This document shows, piece after piece, positions 47,902 through 58,580 of a stretch of DNA of 64,000 bases. The stretch covers positions 3,139,481 through 3,203,480 of the forward strand of contig NW_024732415.1 in the NCBI RefSeq assembly GCF_018991925.1. The letters run 5' to 3'. This DNA is from Homarus americanus (lineage: Eukaryota; Arthropoda; Malacostraca; Decapoda; Nephropidae). Both the position numbers and the translations under genes were made by a program. Within the stretch, counting starts at the first letter, position 1. Every line of letters begins with the position of its first letter. The notes under the pieces are model-generated. The model was not told where the DNA came from. It worked only from the letters and a program-made list of their open reading frames with translations, and did no database searches.

Positions 47902-48436
47902 AAAAATTACGGAGAGAAAGACAAAAATACAATCAAAATACAATATACACACACACATACACCCATACAAATATATACAATCACACAGACACACCTAGAA
48001 ATATTATAACAATTAAATAGTATTGTTGGATATATAAACTTATAGATAAACTGTGAGAAATAATGAAATAGACAGATACTCATGAATAGACGGTGAGAGA
48101 AAAATTATACAAATTATTTTTGTAATAAACAACACGAGGCCATATTTTTATCCCCTCTCTGCCTGTCTCAGTCTGTCTGTTCTCCTCGCTCTCTTTCTGT
48201 CTTCCCCATCCCCTGTCTGTCTCTCTATCTATTCATCCCCCCTCTCTCTCTCTCTCTTTCCATCACCTCAACGCTAAAATCTGCTCACACAATAAATTTT
48301 GGTTGTGGACACAGTGGTAGGGAGAGGGAGGATTAATGCTTTTGTAATTTGAATGCCGTAGTTCAGCTGTTGGGAATTACAGAGTGGGATATTTTAAGTA
48401 CTGTACTGTGTTGGAGGTGCAGGATGCCACTATATT
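47898..48436. other. Unique and C/T-rich sequence
   Basis: Nothing recognised beyond CA-rich and CTCT-rich short runs. Confidence 0.5.
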
Positions 48437-48955
48437 TAGGTGAGGGGCAGGTTTGGTTGGGTTAGGGGCAGGTTTGGTTGGGTTAGGGGCAGGTTTGGTT
48501 GGGTTAGGGGCAGGTTTGGTTGGGTTTAGTTAGGTTAGAGGTAGGTTAAGTTGGATTAGAGACAGGTTCGGTTATGTTTGTTTGAGTTAGAGGAAGGTTA
48601 GGTTAGGTTTGGTTGGGTTAGGGGCAGGTTTGGTTTGGTTGGGTTAGGGGTAGGTTTGATTTTGTTTTTTTTAGTTGGATTAGGGACAGGTTTGGGTGAG
48701 AGGTAGGTTAGGTTTGGTTGAGATAGAGGTAGGATAGGTTAGGTTAGGTTGGGTTAGGCAGGGGCAGGTTGGTTGGGTTAATTGTAGGTTAGGTTGGGCT
48801 AGAGGTAGCTTTGGTTAGGTTAAGGTAAGTTAGGTTTGCTTGAATTAGGTTATATCAATTTAGTAAATGTTTGGATAGGAGTAAATCAGGTTAGATTAGG
48901 GTAAGTTAGGGGTAGATTATTTTAGGTTAGGTGAAGTAAGGTGAGGCTAGGTGGA
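48437..48955. repeat. Telomere-related TTAGG / GGGGCAGGTTTGGTT array
   Basis: Begins with four near-perfect ~24-bp units (GTTAGGGGCAGGTTTGGTTG) and decays into mixed GGTTAGG/GGTAGGTTAGG sequence, G-rich on +. It looks like a higher-order repeat grown from TTAGG-like DNA. Confidence 0.88.
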
Positions 48956-49055
48956 CGCTGTTGTGTTTCTTCAGACTACTCGTAAGAGGTCTGGGGAAGT
49001 GTGGCAGGCTGGAATTATTAGGGCAATAACGTGCGCCTCTCTCTCTGCGTGCCTT

Positions 49056-49057
<2 letters not shown>

Positions 49058-49138
<81 letters not shown>

Positions 49139-49139
49139 T
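49058..49139. repeat. (AAT)n microsatellite
   Basis: AAT trinucleotides with one AGT interruption. Confidence 0.97.
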
Positions 49140-49430
49140 CCCGAAAATTTAAAATGCTATATACTGTATATAAACTGACCATCATGTGCATAATTTTACA
49201 ATAAATTATTTGAATAATATCATTAATAATTCATTTAACTCAACGTAACCTAATTTAGGTATAGTTTTGTTACGTAAACATACGCCTATCAACCTTCCAC
49301 CTGTGTCTGTGTCTCTGCGTTTCTCTGCATTATTATTTTCCTACAACAGGTTGAGTCTGAACTACATGTACTGGGTGGAAAGTACAACATTGTGATTTAA
49401 ACAGAACATGTACTCGTGGTTAGTTCCCAT
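49140..49430. other. Unique sequence, nothing recognised
   Basis: No gene seen. Confidence 0.5.
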
Positions 49431-51220
49431 TACTGCCGTGGCGAGGTGGAAAATAGTATATTTTCGTAGCCAGAAAACTAAGGGTTGAACGTAATGTAAA
49501 TGGTTGGCATTGTTAGAGTGGTAATGTAAATATTGTGTATGGTAACACTATACATATTTATTTAATACCACCGTGGATAGTGTACTTCTTTATTTATAGT
49601 GTAAGTATCTTGGTGTCATCTACCATTATGAATAGTTCAAATATTTGGATGGTATTTGTATTATCTCCTTGGTGTCGTGGATAGGTGGATGCGGTAACGT
49701 TTTTTTCATATTTTATACTATTAGAGTTCCTGGTTCAATTCTGTGTTAGAATATCCAACTCAATTCCCAGAGTATGTTATGTGTATTGCTGACAGTGTCT
49801 TTTGTTGCCCCGGTGAGGTGGAAAATATTTGAACCTTTTTGTTTTGATTTGAGCGTCATGGTTCAAGAGTGTGTGAGTTGGTCTGGCAGAATCATATACT
49901 CGTGGTGGCAGTGTAAATATTATGCATTTTGCTGGTGGCGTCTCTTTTGTTGCCGTGGTGAGGTGTGGGGAAGGCAATATTTATGGCAATAAGAGGATTA
50001 TGTTGTAACTCTCGTCAGCTGAGTACAATGACTAGTGAGGTATTTGGACTAGTGTACCACCGTAATAAGACGTCCTCGAGGTATTATTAACATCATGTGT
50101 CGTCCTGTCCTCGTGTTCTCGATAACTCTTGACTGATTTAATATATTATCTTGGTCAATTGGATAATAGGCATCACCTGACATGAATTGGTAAATTGGTG
50201 GCCACTTTTACTTGATAAGATTTCAATTGCCATCATCAATACCTGGCGTAATACTGTGGCGTTCAGGGTTATATTGTGTGTTACAGGTTATAGTCTGTTC
50301 ACTTGATGCTTACAACTGAGGCCTCGGGTCAGTTTGTTTGGCGGACGTACACGGGAAAAGTCACTACAGTTTTTTATTATTTAATCTCTAGTATTTATTG
50401 TATGATATTTTAAGGGATAATAACTCTGCTATGTTACTGTAAGTGCTGTTATCATTATTATTACCAATAATAAACTCTTTGTAATTTTAACCATGTAACA
50501 CTCGTCTGTGTGCTGCTGGAGTGGGGACTGATGAACATGGTGTAATAACCTGGTCTATTTTGGTACCGTGGTAAGGTGGAGTGTTTTGTTTTATTTATAA
50601 TGGGAAAGATTATGTCCGCAGGTGGTGTGCCCTGGGTCACCTCTCTTGTTCCGGGGGTATAAGCGTGTTTCTGTAAATATTATTGGCTTTATTCTGTAAA
50701 ATTTATAAGTGTGATCCTGTAAACATTGATTATGCGAGAGCTGGGGAGGTAATAATCCAGTACTGTGTTGTGTTATTATAATTGTTTCTCTTCCGATTGT
50801 GGTTAGGTGGATTGTATGTTCTATAATACAAGCCGAGGATTCAAGTTCGATGTTGAGAAGTGAATAGATTCATTAGCCTGTTATTGTTTAGTACAGTATT
50901 GGTAGTTTCTCTCCCTACTGTGGTTAAATGAGTAATGTTCTGATTTATGCAATGGGTTAATCCAGGTTCGATCAGAGGCCGAGGTGGATCAATGGATATA
51001 ATGCTGTAAGATACTGTAATTGGCCTTGGTGCTCCCGTGGCGAAGTGGGGAATGTTTTGATTTATGCACTGGTAGAGTTCAAGTTCGATTCTGGAGGCGA
51101 GGTCGAACCGTAGATTAGATTCTGTAAAAATAATTGGCCTGGGAGTTGTCGTGGAAGAGTGGGCAATGTTTTGATTTTAACACTAAGAAGACTGAGGTTT
51201 GATACTGTGTAGCGGCTCGA
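49431..51220 (+). repeat. Tandem array of tRNA-like units, ~115-120 bp period
   Basis: At least ten diverged units. A-box-like starts (TGGCNNAGTGG consensus) lie at 49439, 49574, 49678, 49811, 49956, 50569, 50800, 50921, 51038 and 51152. B-box-like starts (GGTTCGANNCC) for five units lie at 49483, 50844, 50965, 51082 and 51196, each exactly 44 nt after its A box, which is canonical tRNA spacing. The last four units repeat every 121, 117 and 114 bp. Linkers share CTGTAAAAATAATTGGCC. The units look like a tandemly amplified tRNA-derived sequence, comparable to a SINE head. There is no evidence that any unit is a functional tRNA. Confidence 0.7.
51031..51103 (+). other. Best-preserved tRNA-like unit of the array
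   Basis: Seven nucleotides GCTCCCG precede TGGCGAAGTGG (51038-51048), a perfect A box at the tRNA position 8 equivalent. AGTTCGATTCT (51082-51092) is a good B box. The T arm pairs 4 of 5. The acceptor stem pairs only about 4 of 7, so it is a tRNA relic, not an intact tRNA. Confidence 0.55.
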
Positions 51221-51242
51221 TCCATCATTAAGTTACTGACTG

Positions 51243-51410
51243 TCACATTTTCCTCCCTCTCTTTCTTCTACCCTCGCTCTCACTCTCCTCTCTTACCTCC
51301 CACTCACTCTCCTGTTACCTCCCACTCTCTTCCCTCCATCTCCCTGCTCTTACTCTCCTCTCTCCCCTCTTACCTCTCCCTCTCTCTCCTCTCCACCCCA
51401 ACATCAAACG
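51243..51410. repeat. C/T-rich tract
   Basis: CTCTCCTCTTACCTCCCACT phrases repeated loosely; low complexity. Confidence 0.75.
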
Positions 51411-51741
51411 ACCATAAAAAAATAAGAAAAAGACCTACGCTTGTTGAATTATATATCTTGAGAAATCCAAATACATTTTTTTCTTCTTTTTTCAAATATT
51501 TTTTTGTAACCTTCATAACCAATTAAGATGTGTTCACTGTGACCCCTCAAAAGATATTGGTTCTCTGATGCTTAGAAGGCTGAGGTACTGGTCAGAGCGG
51601 TACTGTTGGTGTGTGTTCAGTGGTAATAAGATTTTATATATTTAAAATGGATATTCCTTAGATTCAATTTTATTTTTCCCTTCAAGAAAATTCGTAGAGG
51701 ATATGTGAAAAGGCTCACTCGTTTATGTACAGTAGATATAT

Positions 51742-51742
<1 letters not shown>
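51411..51742. other. Unique sequence, nothing recognised
   Basis: No gene seen. Confidence 0.5.
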
Positions 51743-51795
<53 letters not shown>

Positions 51796-51801
51796 GCGCA
51801 C
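51743..51801. repeat. (AC)n-(GC)n alternating purine-pyrimidine tract
   Basis: About nineteen AC followed by about nine CG dinucleotides, all in strict purine-pyrimidine alternation. This composition favours Z-DNA. Confidence 0.97.
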
Positions 51802-52081
51802 AGACTTTTACACGGTGAATTTCTGAGATTTAATTAATTCTCTGAAACGAAAAAAGTAACCCAGAAAATAATTTAATTTTGAACAAATGAAAAGTTTTTC
51901 TTAACCATATGTACATAAATAGCAAATAAGGATAATGGTTTTATATAAATTTGTATAAGTTAATAAAGTTCATATTAGCACTGTCCTCAGCTACAGGTAC
52001 AGGACTCTTTAGATCCAATCATCTGGAAAAAAATATTAAAAAGAAACGCAGAGTCAAGTAGGTCGTGTTTTTTGTAGATTA

Positions 52082-52083
<2 letters not shown>
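51802..52083. other. Unique AT-rich sequence
   Basis: Nothing recognised. Confidence 0.5.

Positions 52084-52128
<45 letters not shown>
52084..52128. repeat. (AC)n microsatellite
   Basis: Uninterrupted AC dinucleotides. Confidence 0.96.
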
Positions 52129-52131
<3 letters not shown>

Positions 52132-52906
52132 CTATCACGCGTCGTCAGTTCGTCTACTTCTTTTAGTACTTTGTAAAATATTGCCTAAATTTAAAGGTTC
52201 ATTTCCCACAAACTTTCTTTCTGTGTCTCTCCAAAAAAATGAGTAAAAAAACTAACGATGCATAGCTAATGGTTAGTTACCGATGGTTACTTAATAAAGA
52301 CAAATACTGAGTTGTAAATAATAAAGGTAAATAAATAATAAAAAATAAAGTTATGGAAAATATTTAGTGATTAACAGAAGCTAAATAGTTAATAGTAAAG
52401 CTCTTATGACTTTTAACCTTTAGGATTTTTTTGTTTCAGAAAACTTTGGAAAGCTCACACCTCCCTGCGTTGTGTTTGTTTGTTTGTTTATCTTTATATG
52501 TGTTTATAATGCTCATGTACGTGTGTATGCATATATATTTACATGTAAACCTGTCTTGGCATTTGATTTTAAAATACGAGAGGGATACTTTTTTATTCGA
52601 CGTGGCTTTCCTACACAGACAGACAGACAGACAGGTACACAGGTAAATATTCAGACAGCCAGATAGATACACAAACACATGGAAACCTAAGAGGTGAGAA
52701 AAATAGTATGTAGGTCCAACAGGTGACAAGGTGATGAATGTGAATTACTAAAAGATGAAAGAATATTTTGAAGTTTCTCTTGATTGTTACTGAAGGTGTG
52801 GTGACTCATTGACTCATGTACATACAGTATATAGTGACAGTAGTGACTCGCTGACGACGCGCTATATAGCCATCACGACTGGTGCTAATCCTAATCATGA
52901 TGTTGG
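52129..52906. other. Unique sequence with ACAG run
   Basis: (ACAG)n-like run at 52615-52634. Short frames only, no gene. Confidence 0.5.
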
Positions 52907-53092
52907 ATTTGATTAGGTTGGGTTAAGTTAGGTTAGATGAGGTTAGGTTAGTTTAGGTTTGGTCAGGTTAGATTAGATTAGGTTTGGTGTAAATAAGATT
53001 AGTTTAGGTTAGATTAGATTAGTTTAGGTCAGATTAGATTAGTTTAGGTCAGATTAGATTAGTTTAGGTAAGTTAGGTCAGGGCCTATTAGG
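52907..53092. repeat. Telomere-type TTAGG tract, degenerate
   Basis: TTAGG mixed with TTTAGG and AGATTAG variants, G-rich on +. A 20-bp higher-order unit (TTAGTTTAGGTCAGATTAGA) repeats three times near 53010-53070. Confidence 0.9.
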
Positions 53093-53600
53093 TCTCGGGG
53101 CTTAACTAAGACTAATCAATACAATACTAATCTTGGTGTACTGTATATTTATGGTTAGTCCAACACCTGAGGTAGAGTCCAGTTCGTGTTTCTTTTGTAA
53201 TGTTTATGATTGAGTTTACGTACAAACGTGTTAAAAGAAATTGATTATACGGGAGGAGTCAAATGAAGAGGGAGGAAACGGAATGGAGGGACACGTGAAT
53301 AGAATAGAGACAAGGAGGAAAGGAGATAGGAAAATCACAGAAAGGTGTAAAGAGGGGTGAGGAAAAAAATAAAGTGCATTATTCAAGGGACAATAGATTT
53401 TATGGGATGTATTAATAACCTGAAGTAATTTCGGCATCAACTCTGAATAATGATTATACTTATTAAAATAAAAATATCCAAGAAATCACAAGGTACTCAC
53501 AGATTTTAGCTATCAATTTAAACTCTAATTCACGAGACATTGAATTCAAAGCAGCGTTAATCGGAAATCTGCATAAACCCGGACGATCTAGATTTATTCA
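53093..53600. other. Unique sequence, partly purine-rich
   Basis: No gene seen. Confidence 0.5.
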
Positions 53601-54100
53601 TCGATTCACACTCTAATGCAAAGCCATTCTGGACGGACCCGAGATGACATGCAATGAATGTGTGCTGCGGCCAGACTCCCGCCATGTATGTGTGGGGCAG
53701 ATATGTCGGGTTCAGAAGGCGTTCATTGGTTCTCAACACCCTGGTATGGAGCTGAGTTCGGAATTAAGTGTCCAGAATCACTTTATAATAGTAAAGGTGT
53801 TGTTTTTAGCGATTCTCTTTGTCTGGTGGGCAGAAGGATGGCCTCGAGTTCAGAAGGAAATGGTTCAGAATCACTCAGTAATAGTACAGGTGTTGAATGT
53901 GATTCAGTTGGACAGATGGGAGTTTGGTAACAAAGGAAACACAAGCGGATGTTGGGAATTTTACTCTCGAAACGTGTTCCAAAAGTCAAATTCTCAACGA
54001 CCGCTTGTGTTTCCCTCGCTACCAGACTCTCAGTACAGGTGTTGTTCTTAGTGTTGCTCTTTTATCTGGCGGCCGAGAGAGAGTAGAGGTTTATTGTAGT
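53601..54100. repeat. Degenerate ~110-bp repeat region with CAGAATCACT/ACAGGTGTTG phrases
   Basis: Segments around 53772, 53868 and 54020 share AGAATCACTNNNTAATAGTA and CAGGTGTTG motifs. A 135-codon + frame (53644-54051) crosses them but shows no domain; I treat it as chance openness over repeats. Confidence 0.45.
53918..54031. repeat. Long imperfect inverted repeat (hairpin-forming)
   Basis: Arms 53918-53966 and 53983-54031 (49 nt each) are complementary at 39 positions, plus about four G-U pairs in RNA, around a 16-nt loop. A perfect 14-bp block (GGAAACACAAGCGG / CCGCTTGTGTTTCC) lies mid-stem. Most mismatches are transitions. It could be a hairpin RNA precursor or a miniature inverted-repeat element. 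Confidence 0.8.
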
Positions 54101-54195
54101 GTCTATGTAGAAGAATCTCGTAATATTGTAAAAAAAAAAAAATTATATCTGGCATTTCTGCAGGATTATTTAGGGTTCTGAGAATGATTAAATTC

Positions 54196-54199
<4 letters not shown>

Positions 54200-54231
<32 letters not shown>
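54200..54231. repeat. (AC)n microsatellite
   Basis: Uninterrupted AC dinucleotides. Confidence 0.95.
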
Positions 54232-54233
<2 letters not shown>

Positions 54234-55127
54234 TAATACATACATAGAACCTACAGTAACATCTAAATAAAGTTTGTACACAAATCTATACAGAAAGCCA
54301 TCCCCAAAAATATGTGACACAGGAGGGCTGGAGAGAAGGACGACCTACTCTTACCATATCAACGCTGACACAAAAAGAGAGAAAAAAATTGCAGAGTTTT
54401 CTCGCGAGGGAAAAGATGAAATATGTCTTTCATGGCTTTGTTTGGAGGGATGAGACAGTGGCCTGTGTCTGAAGGTCACGTTGAGAGATAAAGGTGGGAG
54501 GGAGATGGAGATGGGGCAAGTAAAGGAGAAGAGTAGGGGGATATAGAAAGGAAAGGGGAATATTAAGCGATAGAAAGAGAGAAATGAGAGAAGATCTAAC
54601 AAAGGGAAAACAAGAAATAAAGATATATTGATAAAAAATAAAGGTAAGGGAGATAAAAATAAATGTTATAATTATTTTGTGAAACTCAGTAACTAAGAAA
54701 AAAAATATTTATGAATGAGAGAATCATAGAGTGTGAGGAGGGGAGAGAATGAGATGAGGAAGGTGAAGGAAAATATGAGAAAAGTTCGATAACAAAGGAG
54801 AGGAAGGAAGGTGGGTGTGAGAGGGCAGGTAAAAGGGTGAGTAAGGTTAGTAAAGATAATTGAATGAGTGTAGTTAAGGATAGATGAGAAGAATGTGGAT
54901 AAAGGAGATCAAATAGCTTTGTATGCAGCTTCTCTTAACCTTTTCCACCAGATTTTTCCCCTTTTCCATCTTCCGCTTAGGACACTTCCCCTTCCCAATT
55001 TGAAAAAAAACAAAATCACTACAGTTTTTGTTTGCGATATATATTTATATAACTTATAAGAGGGTGACTCATTGATGAACAGAAAAGAAGGATTTATTCT
55101 TGGGTAATGATAGATAATTCCTAAAAT
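54232..55127. other. Purine-rich non-coding sequence
   Basis: 54360-54910 is A/G-rich low complexity. No gene seen. Confidence 0.5.
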
Positions 55128-55318
55128 TAACTAGCATAATCACGACAAAAATATCTATCGCATTGGGATGTTTGGAACTGCTTTTTGTCCACAATGCTCT
55201 TGATATCTGGGGTGATTCCAGAAATGGCGCACCTCAAGTCTGCCTTCACCTCTAGCCGTCTCCTTGCCTTTGTTTTGATATCCAGGTGAGTCGAAAAGCT
55301 TTATTCACATTGGTAGGT
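55128..55318 (-). pseudogene. hAT-family transposase C-terminal remnant
   Basis: On the - strand one frame reads TYQCE, an in-frame TAA (55303-55301), then SFSTHLDIKTKARRRL followed by KADLRCAISGITPDIKSIV and KKQFQTSQ, ending at TAA 55130-55128. This matches the end of the hAT dimerisation/catalytic region in domesticated and mobile proteins of the ZBED5/SCAND3/GTF2IRD2 type, where a TYLCE..FS...IKTK.RNRL...DLR.A...I.P.I segment precedes the C-terminus. Only ~60 residues remain and a stop interrupts them, so it is a pseudogene fragment. The opposite strand shows a chance ATG frame ending at GTGAGT, explained by this remnant. Confidence 0.78.
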
Positions 55319-55650
55319 GGAGGAACCCCCCCCCCCTTCCCCCTCCCCCTTCCTAGAATGCCGAAATTTTCCCTGGTTAAGAACCCCTTACCTAAAGAGA
55401 CCCCCAATCATTAGGATTGTGGCCGATTATGATTGGGACCTACACATTGGAGAGGTCATTTACGATTAGGCTTCACTTTCTAATGGATAGGTTGAGTTAG
55501 GTCCTGATAGGAGTGGGGAACATTTGACCATCCTCCTAATTATGTAGAATAATATATACCAAGGCTGTATAATATTGCTTGTACATCGACTTGTAACAAT
55601 CCAAATGTTTCACCAATATAAAGCAAAAAGAGAAATATACTTATCAATTC
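55319..55650. other. Unique sequence with a poly-C run
   Basis: C run at 55327-55340. It may include more of the hAT element, but no further match was recognised. Confidence 0.4.
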
Positions 55651-55664
55651 ACAACCAAAACAAG

Positions 55665-55860
55665 AGCTTGATTGGACCAAAACATACGAGACATAAATTA
55701 GCTAATGGGACCTAAACATACGAGACATTATGTTGATATAAATTAGCTAATGGGACCTAAACATACGAAGAAATACGTTGGCACAAAACATTCGATGAAC
55801 AAAAAACAGAAGTCAGCTGATAAGACGAAAACATTAAACAGCTGGTCGAACCATTACAGA
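55665..55860. repeat. Degenerate ~30-45 bp repeat with ACATACGA and CAGCTG phrases
   Basis: TAGCTAATGGGACCTAAACA recurs twice, then diverges to GTCAGCTGATAAGAC. It resembles the CAGCTGAT array at 57619-57960 about 2 kb away. Confidence 0.7.
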
Positions 55861-56248
55861 GGACGGTACGTGCTTGTTACCTCCAGCCTGTGTTGTCTGT
55901 GAGTTACATATTCATAAAGCTGCTTATCTCCGGCATAATTCTTCATTTTATGTTTTATAAAACTTATTAGATTATCTTACTTGCGTGTGCGTCTGTGCCT
56001 GTGAATTAATTTGTCTGTTTTTCACGTTTTAAATTGCTCATTTTTTTCAGTTTTATGATACCATTTGTGTCGTTCATGTCTCTCCTTAATTAAGTTTTAG
56101 CGAGTCATTTTACTGTCCATGAGAACGTAATTTTCCCAAGTGCTTCTGCTTCATTTTATTGTTATTTTATTAAGTGTTTTTTCCTCTTACCAGTATTTTT
56201 TCCATCATTGGTTGAAGGTCAAATGGCCCCATATCCTACGAGCTTAAA
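55861..56248. other. Unique AT-rich sequence
   Basis: No gene seen. Confidence 0.5.
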
Positions 56249-56250
56249 AT

Positions 56251-56307
56251 TAACCTAACCTAACCTAACCTAACCTAACCTAACCTAACCTAACCTAACC
56301 TAACCTA
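56251..56307. repeat. Perfect telomere-type (CCTAA)n, 11 units
   Basis: Eleven uninterrupted TAACC pentamers, the purest telomere-type block in the window, C-rich on +. Confidence 0.98.
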
Positions 56308-57618
56308 GAAGAAGTGGAGCTAGTCGTCTCATGTCTTCAGCTATTTGGTGGTGGTAGTTGTTGTTCAGGCAGGTATCTTTCATTCTCTTCACCCTAATAT
56401 TGACGACATACTGTGGTTGTTGATGATGTGTATGGATTAAATTGTCTTGGGAGTGAGAAATAATTAAGAGGAGAATACCGTGATAGCCAAGATACATTCA
56501 TGGGAGTCTCTTTACTTGAGATCGACAGAATGGAAGGATATATATCTCCCCTGGTGATATACGTGAGCCTGCATGAGTCAAGGGATAATCCCCACTTCGT
56601 TCATGTCTTATCACCCTGTGTCAAATACTGTAATATTGCCTTAGTGTCACACAGGGGTTCTAATATTGTACCTCTAAGTCGTATCCTATTGTAATTATAT
56701 AAGGCGCTCCGGGCGGTGAAGTACACAAGCGACAAGATAGAAAAACGCCAGAATATGCAGTTTATATTTTGGTATTTTGAAATTAGTATAATAAACACAT
56801 TTGCGGCTGTCTCAAGTGCTTCATATGTGTCGAAGTTTTAACAGAAGAATAGACTTACGAGTATTTGTTGATCGTAAGCCAATGGCGAGCATATTACACT
56901 CCTCCTTTAATGTTCATATTATGTCAAGATATAAGATTTTTATTTTTTTTACATGGTTGAACGGGGGGAGTGAAGCTATACCGGTATGAATATATCCTGT
57001 GAAGTGCCACTCTACAGTACAGTACAGTGGAGTGTGGACGATGAAAGGCAAATGTACCTACACCCTCTACCGCGTTCATATAAAACATTTTTTACTATCA
57101 TACTCTTTAAAAATAATTTGGAATTTGATCTTTTTGATATATTAGTGATAGAATTGTAATATTGTTTGTTGAAATATAGTAAAATACCATCTTAAAAGGG
57201 GGATTTTGCAAAACATGGACTATGCAACAGGGGTTATCAAAACACACCCTTTGTACACCAGGCACAGATCATGCTAACCCTTCAATATCACTGACTTCGT
57301 CTCCCATTTTTTTGGTCTAATCTGTACGTGGAATTTTATATTTAAAGTGTGAACTCAGCGAATATACAAGTTAATTAATAACACAGACGACTGAACTTGA
57401 CGACTTTTCAGCCAATTGCTACATCATTAAGGTCAGGTAATGTGGTGAAAATGGTGCTGAGGTGTTTAATGGTGCAAAGTGATGTAGAGGAGCTACACTG
57501 CCCTACTATGAAATTTTATCATACGTTTGGACTGACTCTACTCTATGCAAACTAGAGAATGGCCAGACAACCTTGAAGTCTCCAGAGTGTTTTGGCTTTA
57601 AAGTCGGAAATATTATCA
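56308..57618. other. Unique sequence
   Basis: Several 62-65 codon frames on both strands at 56300-56990 with no domain. No gene called. Confidence 0.45.
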
Positions 57619-57965
57619 AGCAAGTTGAAGCAAATCAGCTGATGGAACAAAAACACATTAGTTTATGGTTTCAAAACAAAAATCACCTGTTCGAATCACA
57701 ACACAAATCAGCTGATCAAACCACAACACAAATCAGCTGATGGAACAAAAACACAAATCAGCTGATCGAATCACAATCCAAATCAGCTGATCAAACCACA
57801 ACACAAATCAGCTGATCGAATCACAATCCAAATCAGCTGATCAAACCACAGCACATATCAACTGATCAGACCAAAAGTAGCTAATCTGACTAACACATGA
57901 ATCAGTTGATGTGACCAGAAACAACTCAGATGACGGAACAAAAATCCAAATCAGCTGAGGGGAGC
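57619..57965. repeat. Degenerate ~22-27 bp repeat with ATCAGCTGAT palindrome
   Basis: About ten or more units such as AAATCAGCTGATCAAACCAC and ATCAGCTGATGGAACAAAAA. Each holds the 10-bp palindrome ATCAGCTGAT, or a variant, with an E-box core CAGCTG. Confidence 0.88.
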
Positions 57966-58299
57966 AAGAAGTACCGAGGAAGGCACGACCTGAAAATGGG
58001 GAAATAAACAAAGCGTGATGTATCCGTGAGGCGTTGTGTTTAAAATTAGGAAAACATTTTACGAGAATATGCGAGACCGTACGAGCAACCTTGCGTGATA
58101 TGAAGGTGCATTCATGGCCTCGCGAGTTTTTAAAGAACGGTAGACGAGGACACTGGAGCTTTATTTGAGATTATATGGTGTCACACGAGACCAAACGAGA
58201 ACATGGAAGGTTAAAAAGATGTTTTATGTAGACGTGTGATAGTACGAGGTCCAACACGAGGCCACAAAAGGACCCACAGTACAAAAGGGAGTATGCCAA

Positions 58300-58580
58300 G
58301 TCCACACGAGGACATAAGAAGCCACACGAGGACATAAGAAACCACACGAGGACATAAGAAGCCACACGAGGACATAAGAAACCACACGAGGACATAAGAA
58401 GCCACACGAGGACATAAGAAACCACACGAGGACATAGAAGCCACACGAGGACATAAGAAGCCACACGAGGACATAAGAAACCACACGAGGACATAAGAAA
58501 CCACACGAGGACATAAGAAACCACACGAGGACATAAGAAACCACACGAGGACATATGAAGCCACACGAGGACGTAAGAGA
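58300..58580. repeat. 20-bp minisatellite, ~14 units
   Basis: Units CCACACGAGGACATAAGAA plus one base (A or G); one 19-bp unit near 58433. Diverged copies continue to about 58750. Because 20 is not a multiple of three and no stop occurs, all three antisense frames stay open (up to 158 codons). This is a period artefact. Confidence 0.97.

Noticed and set aside
53644..54051. 135-codon + frame
   Set aside because: No domain recognised; it crosses degenerate repeats and the inverted repeat, and competing frames overlap it on both strands.
55221..55292. + strand ATG in good context followed by ~20 hydrophobic codons and CAG|GTGAGT, like a signal-peptide first exon
   Set aside because: The same bases are explained far better by the hAT transposase remnant on the opposite strand.
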